A stretch of DNA of 64,000 bases from Acinetobacter lwoffii (lineage in GTDB: Bacteria > Pseudomonadota > Gammaproteobacteria > Pseudomonadales > Moraxellaceae): positions 37,888 to 101,887 of the forward strand of contig NZ_JAMXXK010000003.1 of NCBI RefSeq assembly GCF_024129735.1. The letters are read 5' to 3'. A program made the translations under genes and the position numbers. Numbering within the stretch: the stretch's first letter is position 1; each line of letters starts with the position of its first letter. This document shows, piece by piece, positions 1-9,114 of this stretch. Under the pieces are notes generated by a model. The model saw only the letters and a list, made by a program, of their open reading frames with translations, was not told the origin of the DNA and ran no database searches.

Positions 1-51
1 TCCCTCATCTTTTTGTGAAGCAATGCTTCTCATCCCAGAGGGAGAAAGGAC
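1..51. repeat. REP-like palindromic repeat, partial copy
   Basis: Outer arms TCCCTC (1-6) and GAGGGA (38-43) enclose an inner stem GAAGC/GCTTC (17-29). The core CCCAGAGGGAGAA also occurs in the repeat at 61217-61303, so this looks like a truncated member of the same dispersed family. It lies 3' of gspG and may begin outside the window. Family assignment is inferred from the two copies visible here. Confidence 0.5.
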
Positions 52-112
52 GTTCAATATCTATTTAAATATGAATAGAACGATCATTTTTTGATTGATG
101 AAGGATATCTAA

Positions 113-547
113 TTAAGGCTGATAATAAATATCGGCATCTGTTCCTTCACCACCCGATTGACCATCTGCACCAAATGAATACAGATCGAAGCTTCGACCA
201 TCGGTGCCCGGAATCACATATTGCAGTTCATTATCCCAGCTGTCTTTTGGAAAACCGCCTTTGACATAACCGCCCGGCACCCAGTTTTTCGCAGTCGCTG
301 GCTGATTCACCAGTGCATCCAGACCACCTTCCTGCATGCTTGGATACTTGCCATTGTCCAGCTTGTATTGATCCAGTGAACCTGCAATGCTTTGTAACTT
401 GATCACGGTGGTATCTACTTTGGCCTTTTCACCGCGTCCCATCACGTTCGGAACGATCAGCGCAGCAAGCACACCGAGAATAACAATCACCACCATGACT
501 TCGATTAAGGTAAAGCCCGTCTGTTTATTTAATTGATTCCTTTTCAT
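113..547 (-). CDS. gspG: Type II secretion major pseudopilin GspG
   Basis: 144 residues. GspG is the major subunit of the periplasmic pseudopilus that pushes folded proteins through the outer-membrane secretin. The N-terminus is a class III (prepilin) signal: short basic leader, cleavage between G11 and F12, E16 as the mature Glu5, then a hydrophobic helix to about residue 34. The soluble part has the family's Lys/Asn-Gly-Lys-Tyr-Pro stretch and an acidic, Asp-rich C-terminus typical of the calcium-binding region. It follows gspF on the same strand with a 75-nt gap, so the two are probably cotranscribed. The other secretion genes are not in the window. Identification is firm. Confidence 0.95.
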   Translation of the reverse strand: MKRNQLNKQTGFTLIEVMVVIVILGVLAALIVPNVMGRGEKAKVDTTVIKLQSIAGSLDQYKLDNGKYPSMQEGGLDALVNQPATAKNWVPGGYVKGGFPKDSWDNELQYVIPGTDGRSFDLYSFGADGQSGGEGTDADIYYQP

Positions 548-622
548 TCAATCTCTCTCATTTATTTGCATCATTCAGACCACTTGAATCTTGATCACAG
601 CAAAATTCTAACTGGCTTCTGT

Positions 623-1828
623 TTAAATCATATTATTCATATTTACAATTGGCAGCATGACCGCAATCACAATGACCAAAACGATACTGGCCATCAGTAC
701 CAGCATTAAAGGTTCCAGCAAGGCCAGTAAAGTTGAAATCAGGGTGGTCACTTCGCGATCCTGCATCTGTGAAGCACGTTCCAGCATGCGGTCCAGTTCA
801 CCGGACGCTTCACCACTTTTGATCATTTGTACCATCATCGGCGGGAAATAACCACTGCGTTCCAGTTGGGTTGCTAGGTTACCACCTTCAGTGACTTTTT
901 CCGCTGCCAGATTGACAGCATCACGGATCACCCAGTTGTTACTTACTGCGGCACCAATCCGCAATGCATCGACCAGCGGCACGCCAGATTGGGTCAAAAT
1001 GGATAAGGTACTGGCAAAACGTGCAGCATTAATCCCGCGTGACAATTTGCCGAATAAAGGTAATTTTAAGGTCAGACGGTCAAAGGCATAATGCCCGGCA
1101 GTGGTTCTTAAAAACCGGACCAACAGGAAAATCCCCAAAGCACCACCGATCAATAAAAATGGCCAGGCAATGCGAATGAAATCGCTGGCTTTCATCAAGG
1201 CCACGGTAATCCAGGGCAAGGCATCTTTACTCTGGTCAAAAGTCTTGACGATATCTGGCACCACATAGGTCATCAGCCCCATCACGATCGCAAAGGACAT
1301 CAGCATCAGGATAATCGGATAGACCATCGCACCCTGAATTTTTTTCTGCATGGCAAACCGGTTTTCGGTATAGTCAGCGAGTTGGTCCAGAATCAGGTCC
1401 AGATGTCCGGAACGTTCACCGGCGGCAATTGTGGCAATATACAGTTCAGGAAAACGTCCGGATTGCTGCAAGCCCTGCGCCAGACTATGCCCTTCCAGCA
1501 CCTTGGAGCGCACCGACATCAGCAGGTTTTGTACATGCACTTTTTCGCTTTGCTTGCCAACGGCGCGGATGGCTTCTTCCAGCGGAATCGCGGCTGCGAC
1601 CAGCACAGATAGCTGCCGGGTCATGAGGGCCAGATCATAGGCGGTGATGCTTTTTTCAAACCATTTTCGACGATGCTGCTGGTCTTTTTTTTCAACAGGA
1701 TCAACAGAGACCGGAATAAGTGCTTTATCCCGTAATTGTTGCCGGATCTGACGTGCAGAATCCCCCTCCAGCACGCCTTTTTGCTGCTTTCCTGAAGCAT
1801 CAAGCGCAATAAACTGATATGCAGGCAT
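623..1828 (-). CDS. gspF: Type II secretion inner-membrane platform protein GspF
   Basis: 401 residues, the usual family length. GspF is the polytopic platform protein that couples the GspE ATPase to pseudopilus assembly. It has two repeated T2SSF domains (about 60-190 and 265-395), and membrane helices near 170-190, 220-240 and 365-395. The first domain carries the expected basic helical start and the Gly-Glu-Arg-Ser-Gly turn. ATG at 1828 is preceded by a weak AGAG on the minus strand. It is followed by gspG and stands divergent from priA, so the promoter probably lies in 1829-1978. A PilC-type type IV pilus role is less likely because gspG is adjacent. Confidence 0.94.
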   Translation of the reverse strand: MPAYQFIALDASGKQQKGVLEGDSARQIRQQLRDKALIPVSVDPVEKKDQQHRRKWFEKSITAYDLALMTRQLSVLVAAAIPLEEAIRAVGKQSEKVHVQNLLMSVRSKVLEGHSLAQGLQQSGRFPELYIATIAAGERSGHLDLILDQLADYTENRFAMQKKIQGAMVYPIILMLMSFAIVMGLMTYVVPDIVKTFDQSKDALPWITVALMKASDFIRIAWPFLLIGGALGIFLLVRFLRTTAGHYAFDRLTLKLPLFGKLSRGINAARFASTLSILTQSGVPLVDALRIGAAVSNNWVIRDAVNLAAEKVTEGGNLATQLERSGYFPPMMVQMIKSGEASGELDRMLERASQMQDREVTTLISTLLALLEPLMLVLMASIVLVIVIAVMLPIVNMNNMI

Positions 1829-1978
1829 TGTAATGCTCTAATTTTCCAAAATTTTGCTCAACGCTGTTGCGTCAGACCACCGAAATCATTCATATTCTTT
1901 GATATAAATTATCTGCTCACTCTAACATAATCGAACTTTAAGCACGACGAAATTTCTTCAGGATCTCCACCCCAAGAT

Positions 1979-4201
1979 ATGCAAAATTCTCACACCGATT
2001 CCAGTCCACTTTATCGCATACGCGTTGCTGTACCTGTGCATGTATTTGATTGTTTTGATTACACGATGAGTGCAAAACAATTTGAACAGGCACAGATGGG
2101 CGCACGTGTACTGGTGTCGTTTGGTCGGCAGAATCTGGTCGGGGTGATTATTGAAAAACTGTCTGCAGATACTCCTCTCGACCCACGCTTTAAGCTTAAG
2201 GCAGTAACCGAACTGCTCGATGAACGTGCCATTATAGATAGCAAAGTTTTAAGTTTGTTGACATGGTCAGCACAATATTACCAGTTTCCAATCGGTGAAG
2301 TCGTCCACAGTGCCCTGCCGACCCTGTTGCGTCAGGGTAAGCCTTATAACCTGCTGGCCCGTACCTGGAAATTGCTGGACCCTGATGCCGAGGCCAAAGT
2401 ACGCCGTTCAGATAAGCAGCAGGAAGCCTACCGGATTCTAAAACTGCATCCGGTCGGGACCACTGAAAATGTATTGAACATGGCCGGGATTGAAACCGCG
2501 ACCTTAAAAGCACTGGAGAAAAAAGAGATTTGCGCCTGTGTGCTGGAGCCACAAGATTTCAGTCCGCAGCCGATGCAACTGGCACAGATGCCGCTAACGG
2601 CCAATCCTGAACAAAAACATGCAGTCGAACAGGTATTAAAATATCGCAATCAATATCAGGCTTTTTTACTGGATGGTCTGACCGGCAGCGGTAAAACTGA
2701 AGTGTATTTGCAGATCATGGAGCAGGTACTGAAACAGGGCAAACAGGTGCTGGTGCTGGTACCGGAAATCGGCCTGACGCCGCAAACCATCAGCCGTTTT
2801 CAGTCCCGTTTTCATTGCCATATTGCGTTGCTGCACTCCGGTCTGAATGACTCCAAACGGCTACAAGCCTGGCAGTCAGCGGAAACCGGCAAAGCCTCGA
2901 TTGTGCTGGGTACACGTTCCGCCATTTATACGCCAATGCCGAATCTGGGCCTGATCATTCTGGATGAAGAACATGACCTGTCCTTTAAACAGCAGGAAGG
3001 CTTCCGCTATCATGCCCGAGATGTCGCCCTGTACCGCGGCCATTTACAGCAATGTCCGGTAATCTTAGGGTCAGCCACACCAAGTATTGACAGTTATGCA
3101 CTGGTGCAACATGGCAAGATGCAGGCGCTGGAGCTGAATCAACGTGCCGGCACGGCCTTGATGCCCAAAATCCATATTCTGGATTTAAAAGTCGCACAGA
3201 AGCAGCATGGGATTAGCCTGCAACTGATTCAGGACATCAAAAAGCGTCTGGAGAAAAAAGAACAGGTGCTGATCTTTTTAAACCGCCGTGGCTATGCTCC
3301 CGTCCTTCTTTGTGGCAGCTGTGGCTGGCAGGCGCAATGTCCGCACTGCGATGCTAACTTCACTGTACACCGCCAGCCTTATCAGCATCTGCATTGTCAT
3401 CATTGCGGCACTATTCACCGTATGCCGGAACACTGTCCGCAATGTCAGCATCAGGAACTGGTTACGCTGGGCATGGGCACTGGCAAGGTCGAAGAACATC
3501 TAAATGAACTCTTTCTGGATTTTGAGGTGATTCGGGTCGATCGCGATTCCACCAGTCGGGTCGGCAGCTGGCAGAAAATCTATGACAAGATTCAGAAAAG
3601 CGAACCGGCGATTCTTCTCGGCACCCAGATGCTGGCCAAGGGACACCATTTTCCCTATGTCACGCTGGTGGCGATTCTGGATATTGATTCCGGTCTGCTC
3701 AGTGTGGATTTCCGTGCTACTGAACGGACTGCACAGCTGATCGTACAGGTCGCAGGCCGGGCCGGACGCGGGGAACATAAGGGTGATGTCTATCTACAAA
3801 CGCTCAGGCCTGATCATGCCTTGCTGAATACCTTGGTCAATGAAAATTATCGCGTATTTGCCCAACAGACCTTAAAAGAACGGCAGATGGCCAGAATGCC
3901 GCCCTACCGTTATGCCATCCTGATTCGCTGTGAATCCAAGGATCAGTCACAAAATACCGAATTCTTACAGAAACATGCAGCACTCCTCAGGCAATATCCT
4001 GATCTGGCGCTGGACATCTGGGGACCAATTCCTGCGCCAATGGAACGCAAGGCCGGACGCTATCAGTCGCATATGGTGCTATTGTCAGCGGATCGTCCAC
4101 GTTTGCATTACTATGTGCGCTGCTGGTGGCAGAACATGCTGCAGGACAAACCTTCCAGCATGAAGCTCACGCTGGACATCGACCCTCAGGAACTGAGCTA
4201 A
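1979..4201 (+). CDS. priA: Primosomal replication restart helicase PriA
   Basis: 740 residues, matching PriA proteins. PriA recognises abandoned replication forks and D-loops and loads the replicative helicase, linking recombination repair to restart. Visible features are an N-terminal DNA-binding domain (1-110), Walker A GLTGSGKT near 234-241, a DEEH box near 329, and a cluster of CxxC pairs near 443-495 that binds two zinc ions, followed by the helicase C-terminal domain with the GRAGR motif VI. ATG at 1979 has no convincing Shine-Dalgarno sequence; no better start is seen. It is divergent from gspF and 75 nt upstream of the antiporter gene. Confidence 0.97.
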   Translation: MQNSHTDSSPLYRIRVAVPVHVFDCFDYTMSAKQFEQAQMGARVLVSFGRQNLVGVIIEKLSADTPLDPRFKLKAVTELLDERAIIDSKVLSLLTWSAQYYQFPIGEVVHSALPTLLRQGKPYNLLARTWKLLDPDAEAKVRRSDKQQEAYRILKLHPVGTTENVLNMAGIETATLKALEKKEICACVLEPQDFSPQPMQLAQMPLTANPEQKHAVEQVLKYRNQYQAFLLDGLTGSGKTEVYLQIMEQVLKQGKQVLVLVPEIGLTPQTISRFQSRFHCHIALLHSGLNDSKRLQAWQSAETGKASIVLGTRSAIYTPMPNLGLIILDEEHDLSFKQQEGFRYHARDVALYRGHLQQCPVILGSATPSIDSYALVQHGKMQALELNQRAGTALMPKIHILDLKVAQKQHGISLQLIQDIKKRLEKKEQVLIFLNRRGYAPVLLCGSCGWQAQCPHCDANFTVHRQPYQHLHCHHCGTIHRMPEHCPQCQHQELVTLGMGTGKVEEHLNELFLDFEVIRVDRDSTSRVGSWQKIYDKIQKSEPAILLGTQMLAKGHHFPYVTLVAILDIDSGLLSVDFRATERTAQLIVQVAGRAGRGEHKGDVYLQTLRPDHALLNTLVNENYRVFAQQTLKERQMARMPPYRYAILIRCESKDQSQNTEFLQKHAALLRQYPDLALDIWGPIPAPMERKAGRYQSHMVLLSADRPRLHYYVRCWWQNMLQDKPSSMKLTLDIDPQELS

Positions 4202-4276
4202 AAGATATTGCGCCTGAGGATCGGTCTGGAATACAAGACTCCCAGTCTGGATCAAGAATAAATTTAGGGCAGGAAA

Positions 4277-6130
4277 ATGTCGATACTGTTACAAATAACA
4301 CTGGTTCTGGTCATTGCACTGTTGATGGTGCCACTGAGTAAAAGGCTCAGGTTGCCAAGCGTGCTGGGCTATCTGTTAACAGGGATCATCTTAAGTCCAA
4401 GCCTTTTGCATCTGATTCAGGCACCCGAAGTCATGCGTAGTTTCATGCAAGTCAGCCTAATGGCATTGTTGTTCTGGATCGGCCTGCAACTCAGACCGAA
4501 ACGCATTGTCCAGATTAATCCCTCCCTGTGGATGATGGCTACTTTACAGGTACTAATCAGCGCCCTGATTTTTACGCTCATGGCTTGGGTTTTCCTTCAG
4601 CAAAGCCTACTTGCCAGCATTGTAATTGGACTCGCCGGCAGTTTGTCCGCCATGACTTTGGCGATCCAACATCTCAATCATCAGGAACAGTTCGCCACCA
4701 GCTATGGTCAGCAAGCTTATTCGATCCTCCTAATTCATGCCCTGTTGGCCATTCTGGTGATTGCAGCCATTCCATTATTTGCCGGGATTCGCTCGACTGA
4801 ACATGGCGTGGCCTACTTTGCTGCCCTCGTCGCGACGTTAAGCGGTCTGTTTCTGTGTAATCGTTACCTGATGCAACCGCTGTATCGTTGGATTGCTAAA
4901 AGTGCCAGTCACGAATTGCACGCGATTGTGGCGATTGCGGTGACCTTGGCATTGCTGGTGCTGATGAATACCCTGGGACTAAATCTATTTCTCGGCGCCT
5001 TATTTGCCGGCATTTTACTGGCAGATTCAGATTTTCGGCCTGCAGTAGAAAGTGCTATTCGGCCTTTTCAGGGCCTGTTGATGGGCCTGGCCTTTATCAG
5101 CCTGGGCATGTCACTAAAATTGCCTGATCTGCTGGATTTTCCCTGGATGATTCTGGGGGGCACTTTTGCTTTAATCTTGGTCAAGTTTGCAATCAGTCTG
5201 GCATTGGCACGTTATCATCAAAATAGCTGGCGCAATAGTACCTTGTTAGCAGCTAGTCTGGCGCAAGGCGGCGAATTTGCCTTACTCGCACTGGTGATTG
5301 CGGTATCTGACCAGATTATTGCGGCCAATCTGCTCTCTCCATTGCTGTGGATGGTGAGTTTTTCCTTGCTGCTGACGCCAGGATTTTATTGGTTATTGCA
5401 CAGCCAGATCTTACCGCGTCTGGATCGTCACAATCATCTGGCAGCGACCTTCGAAACCGGTTCCAATCCTCAAACCAGCACACCGATTCTGCTGATTGGC
5501 TTTGGCCGCTTCGGGCAAATCATCGCCCGGATTTTACTGCAGCAACAACACGCCTTTAGTGTCATGGACAGCAATGTGCCAGCCACTGAACTTCTGGCAC
5601 AGTACGATATTCCTTTCTATCAGGCAGATGCCACAGAACCGGAAGCCTTGATACAGACCGGCATTGCCACAGTGCAACAGGTGATTGTGGCGATTGACGA
5701 TATTGAAGACTCAATGCTGATCGTGCGGCATCTGCGGCTGAATTATCCTGAAATCTGTTTATGGGTCCGCGCCCGTGACCGACATCATGTGCATTTATTG
5801 CAGGATTTGGGTGTGAAATACATCTGGCGTGAAACTTATCTTTCCGCCTTGGAACTCAGTCAGGCCTTACTAAACCAGCTCAATGCTGACCTCGAAAATA
5901 GCCAGCAACAGATTCAAAACTTCCGTAAACAGGATGAAAAGCTGCTCAACAGCCAATATCATCTGGATCCGGATGAACATCCAAATTATGAAAATCAGCG
6001 TAGCAGTTTAGCCGAATTGGAGCATCTGTTTGCCCAGGATCAACGCCATAAAGCGCAAAAACAGGCTACACAGCAGCAACAGGATACAAACGGCGCAGGA
6101 ATTGATACGTTAAGAGATGAACTCTCATAA
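4277..6130 (+). CDS. KefB/KefC-like monovalent cation:proton antiporter (CPA2) with RCK domain
   Basis: 617 residues, close to E. coli KefC. The first ~390 residues are hydrophobic with about 12 membrane segments (Na+/H+ exchanger fold). The cytoplasmic part starts with a Rossmann TrkA-N/RCK nucleotide-binding domain (GFGRFGQ near 406-412), followed by an acidic/glutamine-rich tail after about 530. Family members export K+ or Na+ in exchange for H+ and are gated by the RCK domain. Odd feature: the membrane motif read as Gln-Asp in KefC is His154-Ala155 here, so the conserved ion-binding Asp is absent. Transport activity or ion choice may therefore differ from KefC. It lies between priA and hslO on the same strand. 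Confidence 0.85.
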   Translation: MSILLQITLVLVIALLMVPLSKRLRLPSVLGYLLTGIILSPSLLHLIQAPEVMRSFMQVSLMALLFWIGLQLRPKRIVQINPSLWMMATLQVLISALIFTLMAWVFLQQSLLASIVIGLAGSLSAMTLAIQHLNHQEQFATSYGQQAYSILLIHALLAILVIAAIPLFAGIRSTEHGVAYFAALVATLSGLFLCNRYLMQPLYRWIAKSASHELHAIVAIAVTLALLVLMNTLGLNLFLGALFAGILLADSDFRPAVESAIRPFQGLLMGLAFISLGMSLKLPDLLDFPWMILGGTFALILVKFAISLALARYHQNSWRNSTLLAASLAQGGEFALLALVIAVSDQIIAANLLSPLLWMVSFSLLLTPGFYWLLHSQILPRLDRHNHLAATFETGSNPQTSTPILLIGFGRFGQIIARILLQQQHAFSVMDSNVPATELLAQYDIPFYQADATEPEALIQTGIATVQQVIVAIDDIEDSMLIVRHLRLNYPEICLWVRARDRHHVHLLQDLGVKYIWRETYLSALELSQALLNQLNADLENSQQQIQNFRKQDEKLLNSQYHLDPDEHPNYENQRSSLAELEHLFAQDQRHKAQKQATQQQQDTNGAGIDTLRDELS

Positions 6131-6180
6131 CTTGTGTTTTACAATAATGACACCATTAAAGCAGGGTTATGGAGAATTTT

Positions 6181-7056
6181 ATGTCTGATTTACGCCAACG
6201 CTTTTTTATTGAAGATAGCCCTGTTCGTGGTGAAGTGGTGCATCTTGAAGAAGCTTTACAAACCATTTTAGCGCAACGTGACTATGCACCTGCAGTTAAG
6301 ATCCTGCTAGGTGAAATGCTCAGTGCCACTGCACTGCTGGCCAGCACATTGAAGATTAAAGGGCGTATCAGCCTGCAAATTCAGGCATCAGGCACATTTA
6401 AATGGGCTATGGCTGAATGTAACCATTTGGGTGAAGTTCGCGCTTTGGCTGACTATGAAGAAGATCCGCACTTTCTGGTCGGCGAAGACAGCAGTACCGT
6501 GTTGAAATCTCTAACCTCTCCGGTTCTGTTCATCAATATCGAGCCAGAATTTGGTGAGCGTTATCAGGGGATTGTACCTCTTGATAAAGAAAATCTCGCG
6601 GGCTGTCTGATGCAGTATTATGACCTATCTGCACAAATTCCAACGCGCATTGTATTGGCGAGCGACCATCAGCGTGCAGGTGGTTTACTGATTCAGTTGT
6701 TACCACGTAATAGTGAAGAAGAACAACGCCGGGTAGATGAAGACCTATGGCCACGTCTGACCATGCTGACAGAGACCCTAAAAACTGAAGAGTTAGTCGG
6801 TTTGCAAGCCACGGATATTCTGTACCGTTTATATAACGAAGAAGAAGTGCGTCTGCCAGATACGGAAGTGTTGAAGTTTGGTTGTACCTGCTCTAAAGAG
6901 CGTTGTGCAGTCGCTTTACAGCAAATCGGCATAGAGTCGATCCGTGAAACGCTGGAATTCCAGAATCCGATCGAGATGGACTGTCAGTTCTGTAACAGCC
7001 AATATACCTTTACCGCTGAAGAAGCCTTGGGTCTATTTGGTAAGCACCTGAGCTAA
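6181..7056 (+). CDS. hslO: Redox-activated holdase chaperone Hsp33
   Basis: 291 residues from the chosen start. Hsp33 is a cytosolic chaperone switched on by oxidation or bleach-type stress when zinc is released from four cysteines. These are present as C235-x-C237 and C268-x-x-C271, the family pattern, at the C-terminus. The start is set at ATG 6181 because GGAG at 6171-6174 sits 6 nt upstream; the in-frame ATG at 6169 overlaps that ribosome site and has none of its own. A terminator follows at 7078. The distance to the antiporter gene (50 nt) allows cotranscription. Confidence 0.96.
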   Translation: MSDLRQRFFIEDSPVRGEVVHLEEALQTILAQRDYAPAVKILLGEMLSATALLASTLKIKGRISLQIQASGTFKWAMAECNHLGEVRALADYEEDPHFLVGEDSSTVLKSLTSPVLFINIEPEFGERYQGIVPLDKENLAGCLMQYYDLSAQIPTRIVLASDHQRAGGLLIQLLPRNSEEEQRRVDEDLWPRLTMLTETLKTEELVGLQATDILYRLYNEEEVRLPDTEVLKFGCTCSKERCAVALQQIGIESIRETLEFQNPIEMDCQFCNSQYTFTAEEALGLFGKHLS

Positions 7057-7077
7057 GCAGTTCGAATCCTTAAGCTT

Positions 7078-7104
7078 AAAAGCATTCTCCGGAATGCTTT
7101 TTTT
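7078..7104 (+). terminator. Rho-independent terminator of hslO
   Basis: Stem AAAGCATTC / GAATGCTTT with a 4-nt loop, followed by a run of T, 21 nt after the hslO stop codon. Confidence 0.85.
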
Positions 7105-7377
7105 ATATTTTAACACCTGGTCGACTGAGCTCAACCAAGCGTATTCCCCTACAGTAGAAAACCTGTCTACTTCCTGAATCAAACTCTCATGTAAATCCAA
7201 TCCGAGAATCCCTGTTAAATTATAAGATTATTCACATTAATAAAACCTGAATATTTATCATTTTCAAAAAATTATGAGAAAAACTGCACAGTTCATACTC
7301 TTGATTTAATTATGCTTTTAAAATAAATTAGAGCAATAATTCTAAAATGAATACATTATCAATTTAACAGGTATGTT
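7105..7377 (+). other. Intergenic region upstream of the DUF2147 gene
   Basis: AT-rich, no open frame that looks coding. It should contain the promoter of the 7378 gene, but no clear -35/-10 pair or operator can be singled out by eye. Confidence 0.4.
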
Positions 7378-7839
7378 ATGAGAAAATTATTGAATACTCT
7401 AGTAATGGGGATGAGTTTAGCCGCAGTTTCTAGCTTGGCCTTTGCCTATGAAGATCCGTTATTGGGTAAATGGAAAACCATCGATGATCAGTCTGGTTAT
7501 TCTCGTGCGGATGTGGAAATTCGCAAGAAAGCAGATGGTAGTTATGAAGGGGTGATTGTCGAAACACGCAGCTTGCCTGGCGCAGAAAAAATGGGCATCT
7601 GTCATAAATGTCCAGGTCAGCTCAAGAACAAGCCTTTTCTAGGCCTGCCGTTTATTTGGGATTTTAAGGCAGATCCGAAAAAGCCACGTGAATACCAGGA
7701 TGGCAAAGTGCTTGATCCGATCAGTGGCAAAGTTTATAAGGGTAAAGCACGCTTAAGTGCCAATGGCAAACGTCTAACCTTACGTGGCTATGTCGGGGTA
7801 TCGGTAATTGGCCGCAGTGTCACCTGGGTAAAATATTAA
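7378..7839 (+). CDS. Exported DUF2147 family protein
   Basis: 153 residues. A Sec signal peptide occupies residues 1-23 (basic start, hydrophobic core, Ala-Phe-Ala cleavage site before Tyr24). The mature part shows the DUF2147 signature: an early Gly-Lys-Trp with a following aspartate-rich turn, a central pair of cysteines (C-x-x-C near residue 77-80), a Phe-Asp-Gly-like block and the C-terminal Leu-Arg-Gly-Tyr segment. The fold is lipocalin-like in structurally known relatives; function is unknown and a periplasmic location is inferred. ATG is preceded by AACAGGT. The gene is monocistronic, bracketed by terminators at 7078 and 7856. Confidence 0.85.
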   Translation: MRKLLNTLVMGMSLAAVSSLAFAYEDPLLGKWKTIDDQSGYSRADVEIRKKADGSYEGVIVETRSLPGAEKMGICHKCPGQLKNKPFLGLPFIWDFKADPKKPREYQDGKVLDPISGKVYKGKARLSANGKRLTLRGYVGVSVIGRSVTWVKY

Positions 7840-7855
7840 TTTCAGAAAGATTTTC

Positions 7856-7882
7856 AAAGCTCCTATATCAGGGGGCTTTTTT
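7856..7882 (+). terminator. Rho-independent terminator after the DUF2147 gene
   Basis: AAAGCTCC pairs with GGGGCTTT (one G-U pair) around an 7-nt loop and ends in a T run, 17 nt after the stop codon. Confidence 0.75.
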
Positions 7883-8324
7883 CTTTGTCATGATTTGAAA
7901 CAATAAGGTACAAATAAAAACTGTTTTGGGGCAAGTAAAGTCATAATAATGGATCGAAGACGGTTATTTTTTATCCATTTATGATGATCAATCTTCAGCC
8001 TTGTTCAATTCTGCCCTTTGGTCTGCTTTGCAGCCCTGATATGGCGCCCTCTATTCAACACAGGAAAGTGATTGAATACGCTTTGTCGATAACACATAAA
8101 ATTATAAAAACAACTTCAGCTTTAACCTTCTTTGCCTCGCATGCTGCTGATAAAGATCCGGTCAGACCGACTGATTCATCGACTACCAGCGCATCCAGAC
8201 TCTTCACTCATGATCATTTGAGTCATCACTCTGAGTCTGCATGTCCAAGGATTGGAAAGCGTTCTATTTTAGCACCTTCCCTTTCTTCGGATTTTGCACA
8301 CTTGGCTGTTTAAGGAGTAGACCC
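7883..8324 (+). other. Long leader / intergenic region upstream of the CbpM-like gene
   Basis: About 440 nt without a convincing gene. An open frame at 7981-8313 is rich in Ser, Thr and His and lacks a ribosome site, so it is not accepted. A possible promoter is TTGAAT near 8071 with ATAAAA about 18 nt downstream, which would leave a leader of over 200 nt. There is no DnaJ/CbpA gene here, though CbpM usually follows one. Confidence 0.35.
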
Positions 8325-8654
8325 ATGACTACGATTCAGTACCAAGAAAGTTTTTCCCACGGTTATACCCCCTCAGAAATTATGGACGATCGTTCATTTG
8401 ACTTGATCCACTTTGCAGAAGCGTGTGGACAAAGCCCGGAATGGGTCATGCAGTTAATTGAACATGGAATTTTACCCAATCGTTCCACAACCCCGACCAA
8501 CACTTTCCTCGGTGAAGATATCTCGCGTGCACAACGCGCCTATCGCCTGCAACGCGATTTTGATGCCTCATTTAGCGCCGTTGCCATGATGCTGGACCTC
8601 ATTGATGAGGTGCAGGAGTTACGCCGCGAGGTCAAACATTTGCACTTCAAGTAA
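8325..8654 (+). CDS. CbpM-like chaperone modulator (MerR-type fold), orphan
   Basis: 109 residues. In enterobacteria CbpM binds and inhibits the J-domain of the DnaJ paralogue CbpA. The protein lines up with E. coli CbpM through the helical Phe-Asp-Leu-Ile-His-Phe start, the Gly-Ile-Leu-Pro turn, a basic Arg-Leu-Gln-Arg-Asp-Phe helix and a leucine-rich C-terminal coiled coil. The start is ATG 8325 with GGAG at 8314-8317; the longer in-frame start at 8241 adds 28 unrelated residues and is rejected. No cbpA/dnaJ gene lies next to it, which is unusual; it may act on a DnaJ encoded elsewhere or have taken another role. Confidence 0.75.
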   Translation: MTTIQYQESFSHGYTPSEIMDDRSFDLIHFAEACGQSPEWVMQLIEHGILPNRSTTPTNTFLGEDISRAQRAYRLQRDFDASFSAVAMMLDLIDEVQELRREVKHLHFK

Positions 8655-8779
8655 ATCCTTTTCATGTTCTGTCGATCTGCATTTTCCAATGCAGATCAGA
8701 ACATATTTATATTTAATTTTATGATTAGAGTATAAGAATCCCTATGAAAACCAAAGATTGCAATAAGAAAATCAAATAT

Positions 8780-9001
8780 ATGTTTCCCGAATACCGCGAC
8801 TTGATTGTGCAACTTCGCGAGGAAAATCCCTATTTTGCCAAGTTATTCGAGGAACATAATGAGCTGGACAAAGAAATCAGCCAGCTTGAACTTGATCCAG
8901 TCAATCATATCAACAATGATATTGAGGCGATCAAGCGTAAAAAACTAAAACTCAAGGATGAAATCTATAAAATACTGACTCGAACAGCTCAAGTGGAGTG
9001 A
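8780..9001 (+). CDS. YdcH-like DUF465 protein
   Basis: 73 residues, the length of E. coli YdcH (74). The start MFPEYRDL, the central Phe-Asp/Glu-x-His-Asn-x-Leu-Asp block and the lysine-rich Lys-Leu-x-Leu-Lys-Asp-Glu C-terminal helix are the DUF465 signature; the protein is predicted to be a small helical coiled coil. Function is unknown. Start choice is uncertain: ATG 8780 matches the family N-terminus, while an in-frame ATG at 8744 would add 12 mostly lysine-rich residues; neither has a good ribosome site. It may be cotranscribed with the CbpM-like gene. Confidence 0.8.
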   Translation: MFPEYRDLIVQLREENPYFAKLFEEHNELDKEISQLELDPVNHINNDIEAIKRKKLKLKDEIYKILTRTAQVE

Positions 9002-9114
9002 TCAGCAGAACAGAGTGTTGATTTCTACAGAGCTAATCTAAAATTGAAGCCCACTGATCTACGTGTGCTTGAAAATAGGACAACCTTTATAAATATCGAT
9101 TGATAAAGGTAGCT

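Noticed and set aside
7981..8313. 110-codon open frame upstream of the CbpM-like gene
   Set aside because: Ser/Thr/His-rich with no domain, no ribosome site and overlap with the leader of the real gene; looks like chance.
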